Shown: positions 39,572 through 49,356 of the stretch, one piece after another
Numbering within the stretch: position 1 is the first letter of the stretch
Layout of the letters: the number at the start of each line of letters is the position of its first letter
NCBI GenBank assembly: GCA_001970955.1
Contig: MPUH01000185.1
Coordinates: forward strand, 1 to 64,000
DNA length: 64,000 nt
From: Stentor coeruleus
Taxonomy: Eukaryota > Ciliophora > Heterotrichea > Heterotrichida > Stentoridae
Direction: 5' to 3'
Translations under genes and position numbers: made by a program
The notes under the pieces: generated by a model
The model's database searches: none
Seen by the model: only the letters and a program-made list of their open reading frames with translations
What the model was told of the DNA's origin: nothing

Positions 39572-41239
39572 ATGAAGAAAATCATAATTTTCAAAACTGG
39601 GACTGATAAAAAACCCATAACTCCAAGTTCTAGATGCCGAACCGCTACAGCATCTGCACGAGAACGTTCAGAAAAAATCGATCTAGAAATAACTAAAGCA
39701 AACCAAACACGTCTAGTAAAAGAAGTTGAACGGAGTAAAATCCTAATAGACAGCTTTTCTTTTGAAAAACCAAAACCTGCTTCTTTTTATATAAATAAAG
39801 CAAGAGAAAAGTTTAATAAGAAAAACAAAGGAAAAGATTGTTTATTTACATTTGAAAATAGAGGAAAAGTATTTGGGCCAATGCTTTCTACTCAAATTAT
39901 AAAAAGTGCAGAAAAAGTTAAAAATGCTGCTAAAAGTCAAAGAACTATAGATGATATTATAAGGGAATCTATTAATGGGGATAATTTTTTACCTGATTGG
40001 CTAGCTGAAAGACCTGATTATCAAGCGATAAGTAAAAAAAATTTAGTTGTTGATGGGAATATATCGGATATTTGTGCTACACCGCTTAATAATAGAACTG
40101 AAGCTGAGAAAATGATGTTTATTAAATGGCTTACTTCAGCTAGATTTTTTAATAAACTGGCAAATAGGGTTATTAAAGATACCTGTGATAAACTGATAAG
40201 AGTAAAATTCAAAGAAAATGATACTATTATCAAAAAAGGTGATGTTGGTGACTGTCTCTACATAATCTATTCGGGCAAAGCAAAAATCCAATTAGAACCC
40301 GACATAATCCACGACATAATCGGTGCAAAATCAGTAATAGGCGAGCATGCTCTAGACACCAACAAAAAGCGCACAGCTTCTGTAATAGCCCTCGAGCCAA
40401 TAATCGCATTCAAACTTACCAAAACAGACTACGACCAAATCCTCCTCAACATCAAAAAGCTTGAAAAATACAAAAGTAGCAAACTTCTCATGTCCATCCC
40501 ATTTTTCCGTAACTGGAGCTATCTTAAAGTCCAACACCTAAGTAATTTTCTTATAAAAAAAGTTTATCCTAAAGGTGAAATCCTATACGACAAAGGTGAT
40601 AATAGCGATACTTTCTATATAATTAAAAAAGGTCAAATTGATATACAAGCCTATGTTGAAATGCAACATATAAATCGTTGGCCAACAGGATGTAAACAAT
40701 GGAAGATTTTAGAAATAAACAAAAAGTATATAGTAACAATAGCTAGTCTAAAAAGAGGAAGCTATTTTGGGGAAACTACTATGATTGAACAAATTCCCAG
40801 AACTTATAGGGCGATTTGTGTTATGGATACTATTTGTTTGACTATTAATAAAGATGAATTTTTCGAAAACTTTTCTGTTAAAGATCTGGAAATACTACAG
40901 GAAAATACATATGTGCATATACCTAAAGAAAAGGATTTACAGAAAAAACTTATTCAAGAAATGGATGAAAAAGTTTCAAATGTGAGGATTATATAGGAAA
41001 AAGCGATATACGATTCGATGGAAGTTGATTTTAATAACCCTGATGGAAGAGAATCGTTGTTGGATAATAAGACCAAGAAGTTGAGGAATTGGATTTTTGA
41101 TTTGAAAAAAAGAATTAAAGATAATACGACTGAGATGAATAAAAGAGTTGTTTCTCAGAATAAAAAGAGTATTTCTATTGATTCGATTGTTATGTTGAAT
41201 TCGTTTTGTTCTGATATTAAGAAAACTAAAGTTAAATAA
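39572..41239 (+). CDS. Double cyclic-nucleotide-binding-domain protein, two exons
   Basis: I read this as two exons, 39572-40981 (470 codons) and 40997-41239 (80 codons plus stop), joined across a 15-nt intron, for a 550-residue product. Two CNB domains are visible: CNB1 (about 195-295, with GDVGDCLYIIYSGK and a phosphate-binding cassette IGEHALDTNKKRTAS, Glu258 and Arg267) and CNB2 (about 309-435, with KGDNSDTFYIIKKG and FGETTMIEQIPRTYRA, Glu401 and Arg410). Both keep the Glu and Arg that hold the cyclic phosphate and ribose, so binding is plausible. No kinase, channel or PKA dimerisation domain is present. Similar stand-alone CNB proteins occur in cilia (for example CNBD2-like proteins), and a ciliary role would fit the neighbours. 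The second exon is basic and probably helical. Without splicing the product would stop four residues into the intron. Confidence 0.85.
40982..40996 (+). other. 15-nt spliceosomal intron (phase 0)
   Basis: The intron sequence is GTGAGGATTATATAG. It starts GT and ends TAG, lies exactly between codons, and its TAG is the in-frame stop that ends the first open frame. Removing it joins 470 codons to 80 codons that continue as charged helical protein without a gap. The size of exactly 15 nt matches the main intron class of Stentor. Confidence 0.85.
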
Positions 41240-41300
41240 TTATATATTATTATAATAAAGTGGATATAATAAGACTATAACAATAAAGATTTACTTATAA

Positions 41301-42164
41301 TTAATGGGATGGAGGCCGACGACCTACTGATTTTGCTCGGACTTGCTCTGAAGTGCTTCTTATATGTGTTTTATTGATTATTTTTGAAGCTAATTTTATA
41401 TCAAAAATTTTATTGCGGATCATGTCGCTTTCGTTTACGGATTTTCTTATAATTTTATTCCTTTCTCTGTTGTTTCTAACTGATTTTTCTTGTATGATTT
41501 TTTGGATTTTCTGCAAGCCCATAGACTTTTCTTCAAATTTCTGTTTAATATCTTCATAATCATCTTCACGTTTTCCTCTTATTTTATTGAAAAGTAGTTT
41601 TTCTGGCTCAAAATGAGGAGAATTAATGGCAGCCCGCAATTCAACAACTTCATTTTCAAGTTTTTTTGTAAGAAAATCTTTTTTCTTAAGGTCTTCTTCT
41701 AGTTTAGCCACTTTTTCAGTCAAAATTTTCAAGTTTTTTTTATCATTTTTGATTTTCGCGAATGATTTCACCTTTTCTTGAAGATCTTTTATTTCATTTA
41801 GATGCTTGTAGTTCTCATTTTCTAAATCTTCTGTATGAGTTTGATTTGTTTCAATATGTAATTTTAACTGATGTTCAACGCTTATATGCCTTCTAACCTC
41901 AGCTTCTAGTTTTTGTAACATTGATTCAAACTGACTGGTTTTTTTAACTAGTTCTGCACTGTCTGCATTCTTGAAATCTCTTTTAAAAGATAGTAAGTTT
42001 GTGATTATGTCTTTAAGATTTTCTAAAACTTCACTGTCGTCGATTTCTTCGATTGTGTTGGATTCTTCTATAGTCATGCTAGATTCTTCAATGCTACAAT
42101 TTTCTATAAAAACTTCTTTGAATAGTTCACGAAGCTGCTTAGAAAGGATATTTGAAGTACTCAT
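41301..42164 (-). CDS. Coiled-coil protein, unknown function
   Basis: This encodes 287 residues from the ATG at 42162-42164. Residues about 45-245 are a long charged heptad-rich coiled coil with many Glu and Lys, including LEDLKKKDFLTKKLENEV. The C-terminal 45 residues are basic (RSTSEQVRAKSVGRRPP). No catalytic domain is visible. The layout suggests a cytoskeletal or basal-body structural protein, but this is not shown. It is convergent with the CNB gene, 61 bp apart. Confidence 0.7.
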   Translation of the reverse strand: MSTSNILSKQLRELFKEVFIENCSIEESSMTIEESNTIEEIDDSEVLENLKDIITNLLSFKRDFKNADSAELVKKTSQFESMLQKLEAEVRRHISVEHQLKLHIETNQTHTEDLENENYKHLNEIKDLQEKVKSFAKIKNDKKNLKILTEKVAKLEEDLKKKDFLTKKLENEVVELRAAINSPHFEPEKLLFNKIRGKREDDYEDIKQKFEEKSMGLQKIQKIIQEKSVRNNRERNKIIRKSVNESDMIRNKIFDIKLASKIINKTHIRSTSEQVRAKSVGRRPPSH

Positions 42165-42820
42165 TGAATATAAGAATAGTATTTATATATCATCATAATA
42201 TTAACATCTATTATCTTATATAAAACAAATACTATTAAAATACTTAATAAATATAAAATGACTATCATCTTCTTATTACAACTAAATTCATATTATATAT
42301 TCAAACTGTCAAGAATAAAATTTAAGATTTATTAGAAGTGATAAATGTGATAAAAATATTAGGGAAATTTAAGAGTTTAATTTTTAAAGTAGGATTTGGG
42401 TTAGGAATAATTTAGGTGTGTTTTTAAGATGTGTAGTTGTTAGGATTTGTGTGTGCTTGTGGATGGTTAAAATGTTTGATTTAAAGGTATTATTAAGCAA
42501 ACAAGAATATTAGCTGTGCTGTAAAATCGTTAATTATATGATTGTTATTATTTTATTTATCATAATATAAACAGACTATATTAAATAGATATCTTATTGA
42601 TACTGAAAGTGCAATTTTCTTATAAATCCATAGTTGTTTTTTTTTAATATATATACTTGCTTCTAGTTCAGATGGGTTAAAAAACTATTCGCTTATGATT
42701 TTATTTATCTTATGCTTATCATACTACTAAAAAAATACACTAGATCTCATTTCATAAATAACTCAAAAATTAAGATTTTTTTTTTACATTAAGTAATACT
42801 AATCAAACTTAATAGCTGTG
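42165..42820. promoter_or_regulatory. Divergent spacer of the coiled-coil gene and an orphan gene
   Basis: This is 656 bp long. A G/T-rich, C-poor block lies at about 42345-42490, about 190 bp upstream of the minus-strand ATG and not next to it. The rest is AT-rich. I see no RNA gene or repeat. Confidence 0.45.
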
Positions 42821-43357
42821 ATGAGCATTATCACACATTTACATCAAAAAAGCGCAGGCGACACTTTTCCAGAAAAACCTCACAAACTTCCCTTTCTAAC
42901 CAAAAGAGTCCACCCCCTCGAATTCTATCCTCCAAAAGCATCCCTAGAATCTTTCGATCACCACGACAACTTCAAGCAATTTCAAACTCCAAAGCCGAAA
43001 TCCAACCCAACCAACCAATTTTCTCCTCTCTCAATGCAAACATACGATATCCCACCTCTAAAATACTCTTCTTTCAAATCCTCTCCCGACAATCTCCGCA
43101 AAAAAAATCGTCGTAAAAACAGCTACACAATATCAATTCCCGAGCTTTTAGAAAACAAACATCAAATCAACATAATCTCCGAATCTCAACTAAACCGAAC
43201 TAAACAACTAAAACAATCAATAGCATATAAACGTGCATTTAAAAGAATTGAACCTCATGAAATCAAATCCCCAGCTAACACCCTAGGTGAAAAACTAGTT
43301 CGAATGCACAAACTAGTTATAGACCCATTATTAAAAGAAGAAGATTTCCTTAATTAA
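42821..43357 (+). CDS. Small basic protein of unknown function
   Basis: I place the start at the ATG at 42821-42823; a GTG directly before it is not a likely start in a eukaryote. The product has 178 residues. It is Pro-, Ser- and Lys-rich in the first 100 residues (FPEKPHKLPFLTKRVHPL, NLRKKNRRKNSYTI), which suggests disorder, and helical near the end (KQSIAYKRAFKRIEPHEI). I do not recognise a family. The C-rich codon choice at the 5' end resembles other true genes here, which supports it as real. It is convergent with the kelch-BTB gene, 52 bp apart. Confidence 0.65.
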   Translation: MSIITHLHQKSAGDTFPEKPHKLPFLTKRVHPLEFYPPKASLESFDHHDNFKQFQTPKPKSNPTNQFSPLSMQTYDIPPLKYSSFKSSPDNLRKKNRRKNSYTISIPELLENKHQINIISESQLNRTKQLKQSIAYKRAFKRIEPHEIKSPANTLGEKLVRMHKLVIDPLLKEEDFLN

Positions 43358-43409
43358 CATACTAATTTAAACCATTTTCTACATTTTATATTTAAAGTAT
43401 TAGTATATA

Positions 43410-44906
43410 TTATCTTTTAGTTAATATATCTAATACTAATTCCACATTGGCTCTAGCCATTTCTTTAAACCCATTACTTTTGCTAATTTTATCAAAATTA
43501 CCCAATATAAACTCTAAAGATGCTTCTTTTAAACTTTGTATGTTATACACATCAGAAGTTTGATAGATTATTGCGGCATTTTCTATATCAATTGATGATA
43601 ATATACTATGCTCACATATTTTTTTTAATCGGTCTAGGCATAAAAGATCTGCTGCTTCAAGGATTTCTAATGTATGATTGGTATTTGTGTCGATTTGATC
43701 TGTGTATAAGTATTTAAGAACTTCATAAAATGCTTTATAGGATATGTTGGTAATATGGATTTCATGTGAGTTGGATTCAATCATTTCTCCTGAAAACATA
43801 GCTTCGAAGTATTTAGATCGACTTAATATGAATTTATGTGCAGGTATTGGCTGATCTTCTATAATAATATTCACATCACTGTATTTATCATTTCCAATCA
43901 TAAATGAGAGCTCTGAAATCAGAGTGCTTGGGGGGATTTCTGAGTTTTCAAGTTCAAACATGAACTGTTTAAAGTCATTAAGTCGTTGAGTACCGTCATA
44001 TCCACCAAAGACATAAAAGCATTTTTTATAAGCAACGCCGATATGGCAGAATCGTGAGCAAGGGGCTGTACCTCCACTCGAATATACTGGGACCCATTTT
44101 TGTTCTGAGAATTTAAACTCATAAAAATCATTACGGGCATTACCTGTAGATCCTCCGAATATAAATAACGAGTTCTTATAAGAAACTGCAACATGAGAAT
44201 CCCTTGCACTTGGTGGGCTACCTAAAGTTTCGATTTGATTCCACATCTCATTAGTAAAGCTCCAAGCATAAAAATCATTTAACTGTCTTGTCCCATCATG
44301 GCCTCCAAAAACTATCATTTTATCCCCTACAACAGTTGCTGTTGTTCTATACCTAGGCTTAGGCCAACTTTCATTATTCCCTAAAGAATCAGTCACTGGT
44401 TTCCATGACTTTTGTTGAAAATCGTATCTATGAAAATCATTACGATAAAGTCCATCATAACCAGCAAAAACAAACATACCCCCTTCATAAACAACAGCAA
44501 CATGAGAATGTCTGGAAGATGGGGGATTACCTATACTTTGAATTTCCCTCCACATATTTGTCGTAACATTGTATTCATAAAAATCATTAACTCGATTATA
44601 ACCGTCATAACCTCCGTTTATATATACACATTTACCATATACTACTGATACATGACGATCTCGAGGAGATGGTGTTTGATCTGTTAATTGGATTATATTC
44701 CATTCTAAAGTTGTGAAATTAAATCTGCAGAATTCATTTGTTCGTTGAACACCATCGTAACCACCAAATATATATAAAGAATTGTCTAATACTACACCTG
44801 TATGTAATGATCTTTGACATGGTACTTGGCTTATTGTTGGGATAATATTCCAGCACCAGGATTTGTTTTCAATAGTTTCTTCTTGTGGGTGTCTAGATTC
44901 TCCCAT
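43410..44906 (-). CDS. Kelch-repeat BTB protein (LZTR1-like order)
   Basis: This encodes 498 residues. Six kelch blades fill about 25-325, each with the GG-YDG or GG-xxG signature (LYIFGGYDGVQRTNEF, VYINGGYDGYNRVNDF, MFVFAGYDGLYRNDF, MIVFGGHDGTRQLNDF, LFIFGGSTGNARNDF, FYVFGGYDGTQRLNDF). A BTB/POZ domain follows (about 345-450; YSDVNIIIEDQPIPAHKFIL) and then a short BACK-like tail. Kelch first and BTB second is the LZTR1 order, unlike the KLHL family. Such proteins commonly act as substrate adaptors of CUL3 ubiquitin ligases, with the propeller binding substrate. It is complete and intact. Confidence 0.9.
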   Translation of the reverse strand: MGESRHPQEETIENKSWCWNIIPTISQVPCQRSLHTGVVLDNSLYIFGGYDGVQRTNEFCRFNFTTLEWNIIQLTDQTPSPRDRHVSVVYGKCVYINGGYDGYNRVNDFYEYNVTTNMWREIQSIGNPPSSRHSHVAVVYEGGMFVFAGYDGLYRNDFHRYDFQQKSWKPVTDSLGNNESWPKPRYRTTATVVGDKMIVFGGHDGTRQLNDFYAWSFTNEMWNQIETLGSPPSARDSHVAVSYKNSLFIFGGSTGNARNDFYEFKFSEQKWVPVYSSGGTAPCSRFCHIGVAYKKCFYVFGGYDGTQRLNDFKQFMFELENSEIPPSTLISELSFMIGNDKYSDVNIIIEDQPIPAHKFILSRSKYFEAMFSGEMIESNSHEIHITNISYKAFYEVLKYLYTDQIDTNTNHTLEILEAADLLCLDRLKKICEHSILSSIDIENAAIIYQTSDVYNIQSLKEASLEFILGNFDKISKSNGFKEMARANVELVLDILTKR

Positions 44907-46259
44907 TTTATAAGGAGAAGAGAAAAAGAGTTTTTATCTGGATTTTTAAGTAGAGTCAGGGTTAGGATTGGAAAAGTTTTTAGAGGTTTTAGAGTTGAAA
45001 ATGAAAGTTTTTTCGTGTGGATTTTTTGAATGGTTTAGAAGATTTATGTGGGAGAGGAAGATTTTTTTTTATGGTGGGGTTTATAAAGATATTTTTTATG
45101 AGAATTTAGGATTTTTATATAATTTTACGTAGTCACAGCTTTTATTTATATAGTAATTTTAGTATTCATTATAAATATTATTTTTCGTTAAGATTGACTT
45201 TTTAGCTTCTGTTAGTTTATTCTTTCTTTAAAATTTTTATATTTGTTCTAAATAAAATCAGTAATATTTCTCCTGTTCGTTGTATGATAACTAAAATCAT
45301 ATACTATAACTAAATAAAATATATAATACTTACTAAATAGCAAGTCTCATATGCCAGGGTTCAGGATTTATAATTATAAAGTTAAAAAGAAAACAAATAG
45401 ATATTCCAACACAAAACCAATCTAAAAAATCCACTTGACTATATAATTTATGTATATTTTATAAAAATTAACATCAGGAAATTCTATGAAATTCTTAAGC
45501 ACATTCGCAACAATGCATTCTTAAAAAAATATTATATAAATATACCCACAGTATCTAGCTTAATAATAAGTTAAAAAAACACTTCTCAACTCATTTCCTA
45601 TATTTTCTCATACTTAATAGCTTTGTAAGTTCAACCCTAAAAATATATTTTAGCATTTCACTATAGTATATATAATCATAAATACAAAAACAAATCTGTT
45701 AAACCCAAAGCAGTTTGATAATAATAAAATTACATAGCAAGCCCTGAAAAATACCTCTTAAAAAAAAGTAACAGCCACATAAGATTTCAATTCAGAAATT
45801 TTGAATTCTTTTCCTTTATCTTCACTAAATGCAGTTTGATATAAATAACAGAGCAATAAGATAGGATTAACTTGTAATTGTCTACAGTGATAGTAACCTA
45901 AAAAATGTGATGAAATCTGGGGTTTCGAATAAGTGTTTATAAGTATGTATGAAAGAAAGCATCAAAAATTATAAAGCCTATTTTTTATTAATTTTGAGTT
46001 TTGATGTACAAAACATAAATTTTAGGATTTTTTGCATTTTGTTATGATGCAGCACTAAATACTAACGAAATCATTTTTATATAAATGGTTTAACTGAGAA
46101 AATGATTAGATTTTAAGAAAAAATATACCCGCACAAAGGAAAATGTAAGAAATGTATATTAAATTCCTAGTTTAATAAGATTAGGATTTTAAAATGCAAT
46201 TTATACCATTTTTATAGAAAATTTAAAGCAATAGAATATGGATTTTGTCTATAAAAATA
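44907..46259. promoter_or_regulatory. Long divergent intergenic region
   Basis: This is 1.35 kb. About 44907-45110, upstream of the minus-strand kelch-BTB gene, is strongly G/T-rich with almost no C (one C in 44941-45000 by my count). The centre is AT-rich. The end before the OSCA-like gene is not G-depleted, unlike most 5' flanks here. I see no ORF of interest, tRNA or repeat. Confidence 0.5.
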
Positions 46260-48659
46260 ATGAATTCCCAAATCGGAAGAAGTGTTCAGATAGGAGGAGA
46301 AGTTTATAGCTATTCAGATAATAGGATGAGTCATCAACAGTATGTTGAGGATGTGTATAGACAGATAGAGGAAGTAGCAAAACTCTCTGTAGCTGAAGAA
46401 CATAGAAATCTTGTGTCGATTAGGAAGAATGCTGATGGAAAAATAAGAGAGTTTAATGTTTGCTGTAGTTCGACTAAGCATTTTTCACAATACTCTCTAG
46501 GTCTTAGGTTGCACTTTATGCTAGTACAACAATTGATAATTATTTTTGCAGTTATTGCTGGAGTTAGCATTTTACCGTTATATCTGAACTATAAACAGAA
46601 TTACTATTTGCCAGGACAAGTACAAAGCCAATTAGACTTTTTCACCATTGGCAATCAAGGCGAATATCTGGTAAATAATACAAGAAGGTTTATGCTTGAC
46701 ATTCATAATGATGATGATATCTATTTAAGTATTTATGTCAGTGATGGGTGCTATTCAGGGTTTTTTATACTGATGATTCTAATATTTTTTATAGTTGCCA
46801 ACGTGCAAATAATGAAAGATTTAAAAGGTGTACATAAAATTTCTGATTACTCTTTAGAAATAAAAGGAATACCTCGAACTGATGTAACTGAAGATGAAGT
46901 TAAAGAGCACTTTTCAAAATTTGGAGAAGTTGCTGAGGTTTTTCTTGGAAGAAGATATGGAGATTTACTTTTTACATATACAGAACGGGCAAGACTCGAA
47001 GAAGAAATCAACCTTTTAACATCTTTAGATATAAAAAATGAGAAAGACCCTAACGAAGATAAAAAATTGCAAAAACTAAAAAATCAAAAAGCGAAATTTG
47101 ATGAAAAAATAAGCAAAAATTTGGAAATTAGAAAGTATGAAGATCTTGAAATAAAAAGAGTTTATGTCGTTTTTAATAAACAAGCTGATAAAAAAAATTG
47201 CTTAAAGATTTATAGTAGGACAAATTGTTGTGGATGTAGGTTACAGAAAAAGAAATTAAGGTTTAGAAAAAAGCATAAACTTACCGCTTTTCTTACTAAA
47301 GAACCTACAGACATAATATGGGAAAATATCGAAGTAGGAAAATCTTCAAGATGCTGTAGATTCTTATTTTCTATGTTTTTAACATTATTCGTCCTTTTAG
47401 CATCAATCGGAATGATTTACTATGTCAAAGTTTCTCAAAAAAAATTGCCAACACAAGCTCAATGCGCTCTTAATAGCGAAGATTATGAAAAATTCGAAAC
47501 TTATTGCGAATGCCAAAAATTAGAAAGCGAAGAACTTATTAAAAAATCAACAGGTGATTGCGCAGATTATTTCAAAGATCTAACAAACTCATGGGGAATG
47601 AAGTTCCTCAGCAGCTTTGGGATTATTTTCATGAATTTCTTCGTAAAACTCATTATGAGAAAGCTCAGCAGTTTTGAAAAACCCAAAAGCCAAACTGAAA
47701 TCCAAACGAAAATTTTCAAAAAAATATTTATTCTCATGTTCATAAACACAGCAATTTTACCTTTTTTGGTCAATCTTAATGCTGAAGATCTTTCAAAATA
47801 CATTTTTAAAGGAAGTTTTAGTGATTTTGAAAGAGAGTGGTTTTTAAAAGTTGGTAATTTGATATTGACATTGATGATAATTAGTTTGGGCTCACCACAT
47901 CTTATATATTTATTTATTGCATATCCTCTTGGATGGTGCTCTAGGAAATTTTGTTATAAATCAAAAAAAACGCAATATGAGCTGAATTTATTGTATACTG
48001 GGCCTGATTTTGATATTTCAACAAGGACTGCTATGATTTTTAATATGATTTTCACATGTTTTTTATATTCAGGAGGGATACCTTTACTGAACTGTGTATG
48101 TTTTATATACTTGATTATTATTTATTATACAGATAAGTTCTTGATGTTAAGACATTTCAAAAGGCCCCCATTTTATACACAAGAAATCTATATTGCTGCT
48201 TTTCAGATACTCCCATGGGCAGTAATATTTCATTGTATGGTATCACTTTTTATGTATGGAAATAATGAGATTTTTAAAATTTACACCAAAGAAAACAAAA
48301 CTATCCATAACATTTTCGGTGATGTATTCGGAGCACGTGTTGAAAAACCAGCGGGAATTGTTTTGATTTTCTTAGTTTTATCAGGACTAGTTCTTATATT
48401 CACTATGAATTTCATAGAAATGATTTTTGGTAAATTAATAACAAAAATATCAAAGTCGAAAAATGAAGAAACTGAATTTAAAGATATAAGAAATGAATTA
48501 AGAAGAACAGGCCTTGATAGTTATGATATTAGAATGAATCCAGATTATGCCAAAATTATTCAATCGGTACTTAATAGTGAAGTTGAGACTAAAAGATTAA
48601 TTGATGATCAAAATAAAACAAATGCTGAGGATAAAGGTAGAAATGATGATAGAGCTTAG
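46260..48659 (+). CDS. OSCA/TMEM63 (CSC1-like)-type membrane protein, copy 1
   Basis: This encodes 799 residues from the ATG at 46260; an upstream in-frame TTG is not used, since the paralogue aligns from this Met. It has about ten or eleven hydrophobic segments. After two N-terminal segments (about 82-105 and 162-185) comes a cytosolic RRM-like insert (about 198-320; LEIKGIPRTDVTEDEVKEHF and KRVYVVFNKQADKKNCLKIY), as in OSCA/TMEM63 channels. The core has MRKLSSFEKPKSQTEIQTKIFKK and FINTAILPFLVNL, matching the family's most conserved cytosolic loop and next helix. The family forms osmosensitive or mechanosensitive cation channels. A conserved TNCCGC patch at the end of the insert is shared with copy 2. 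The family call is likely and the gating properties unknown. Confidence 0.75.
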   Translation: MNSQIGRSVQIGGEVYSYSDNRMSHQQYVEDVYRQIEEVAKLSVAEEHRNLVSIRKNADGKIREFNVCCSSTKHFSQYSLGLRLHFMLVQQLIIIFAVIAGVSILPLYLNYKQNYYLPGQVQSQLDFFTIGNQGEYLVNNTRRFMLDIHNDDDIYLSIYVSDGCYSGFFILMILIFFIVANVQIMKDLKGVHKISDYSLEIKGIPRTDVTEDEVKEHFSKFGEVAEVFLGRRYGDLLFTYTERARLEEEINLLTSLDIKNEKDPNEDKKLQKLKNQKAKFDEKISKNLEIRKYEDLEIKRVYVVFNKQADKKNCLKIYSRTNCCGCRLQKKKLRFRKKHKLTAFLTKEPTDIIWENIEVGKSSRCCRFLFSMFLTLFVLLASIGMIYYVKVSQKKLPTQAQCALNSEDYEKFETYCECQKLESEELIKKSTGDCADYFKDLTNSWGMKFLSSFGIIFMNFFVKLIMRKLSSFEKPKSQTEIQTKIFKKIFILMFINTAILPFLVNLNAEDLSKYIFKGSFSDFEREWFLKVGNLILTLMIISLGSPHLIYLFIAYPLGWCSRKFCYKSKKTQYELNLLYTGPDFDISTRTAMIFNMIFTCFLYSGGIPLLNCVCFIYLIIIYYTDKFLMLRHFKRPPFYTQEIYIAAFQILPWAVIFHCMVSLFMYGNNEIFKIYTKENKTIHNIFGDVFGARVEKPAGIVLIFLVLSGLVLIFTMNFIEMIFGKLITKISKSKNEETEFKDIRNELRRTGLDSYDIRMNPDYAKIIQSVLNSEVETKRLIDDQNKTNAEDKGRNDDRA

Positions 48660-49356
48660 TTATAGATTTTAGTTAGGATTTACAAATATTAATTTTTGAT
48701 TTTAAATGAAAAAAGGTTGGAGTTTTTAAGTTTAGGTAATTTAAAATGAAAATATTTAATTAGATATGTAGATAATTTTTTTATGAAAATGCTTATATTA
48801 ATTTATAGAAGTTTGTGTTGTTTTTATATTTGTTGGTTATGTTTTATTTAGAATATAGTATCTTTTTAATAGGTAAAAATTCAGGAGTTTTTGACAATCA
48901 TGGTGTAATAAAATGAAAGAAATTATAACAATCAGATTTGATAGTTTTGAATTAAATAGATAATATAATGAATCATAAATCATATAATTTTAATCTATTA
49001 TTTAAATCAATATTATAGATTATTTCAAATATTTATAAATTAGACCTAAAAATTGCAGCTTAGAGGAGGATATATTGGGAGAAACTGAAAGATATCACTT
49101 TTCCAAAATTTTCTCAAGAATCTACAATCAAAAAATTAACCATGAATGATAAAATTATTTTCATATATAAACATCAATTAAGCAATAGAAAAAAACATAA
49201 TAAAAACCAAAAACCCATTCACAAACTCAATCATTACATTCCCATAACTATTTCCACTCTCATATCACATTCTCAAAAACTATCTTCATAAGTTTCTTCA
49301 AAACTACCCAAAATACTTTTAACAACCAAAAATAATACTATCATAAATCATAAAAA
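48660..49356 (+). promoter_or_regulatory. Spacer between the tandem OSCA-like genes
   Basis: The first about 200 bp are G/T-rich (3' flank of copy 1). From about 49110 to the ATG the sequence is C/A-rich; 49201-49260 has no G and 19 C by my count. The ATG at 49357 follows CATAAATCATAAAAA. I see no gene. Confidence 0.5.

Noticed and set aside
41018-41239. A separate 73-codon ORF
   Set aside because: It is the second exon of the CNB gene, entered through a 15-nt intron; its ATG is internal.
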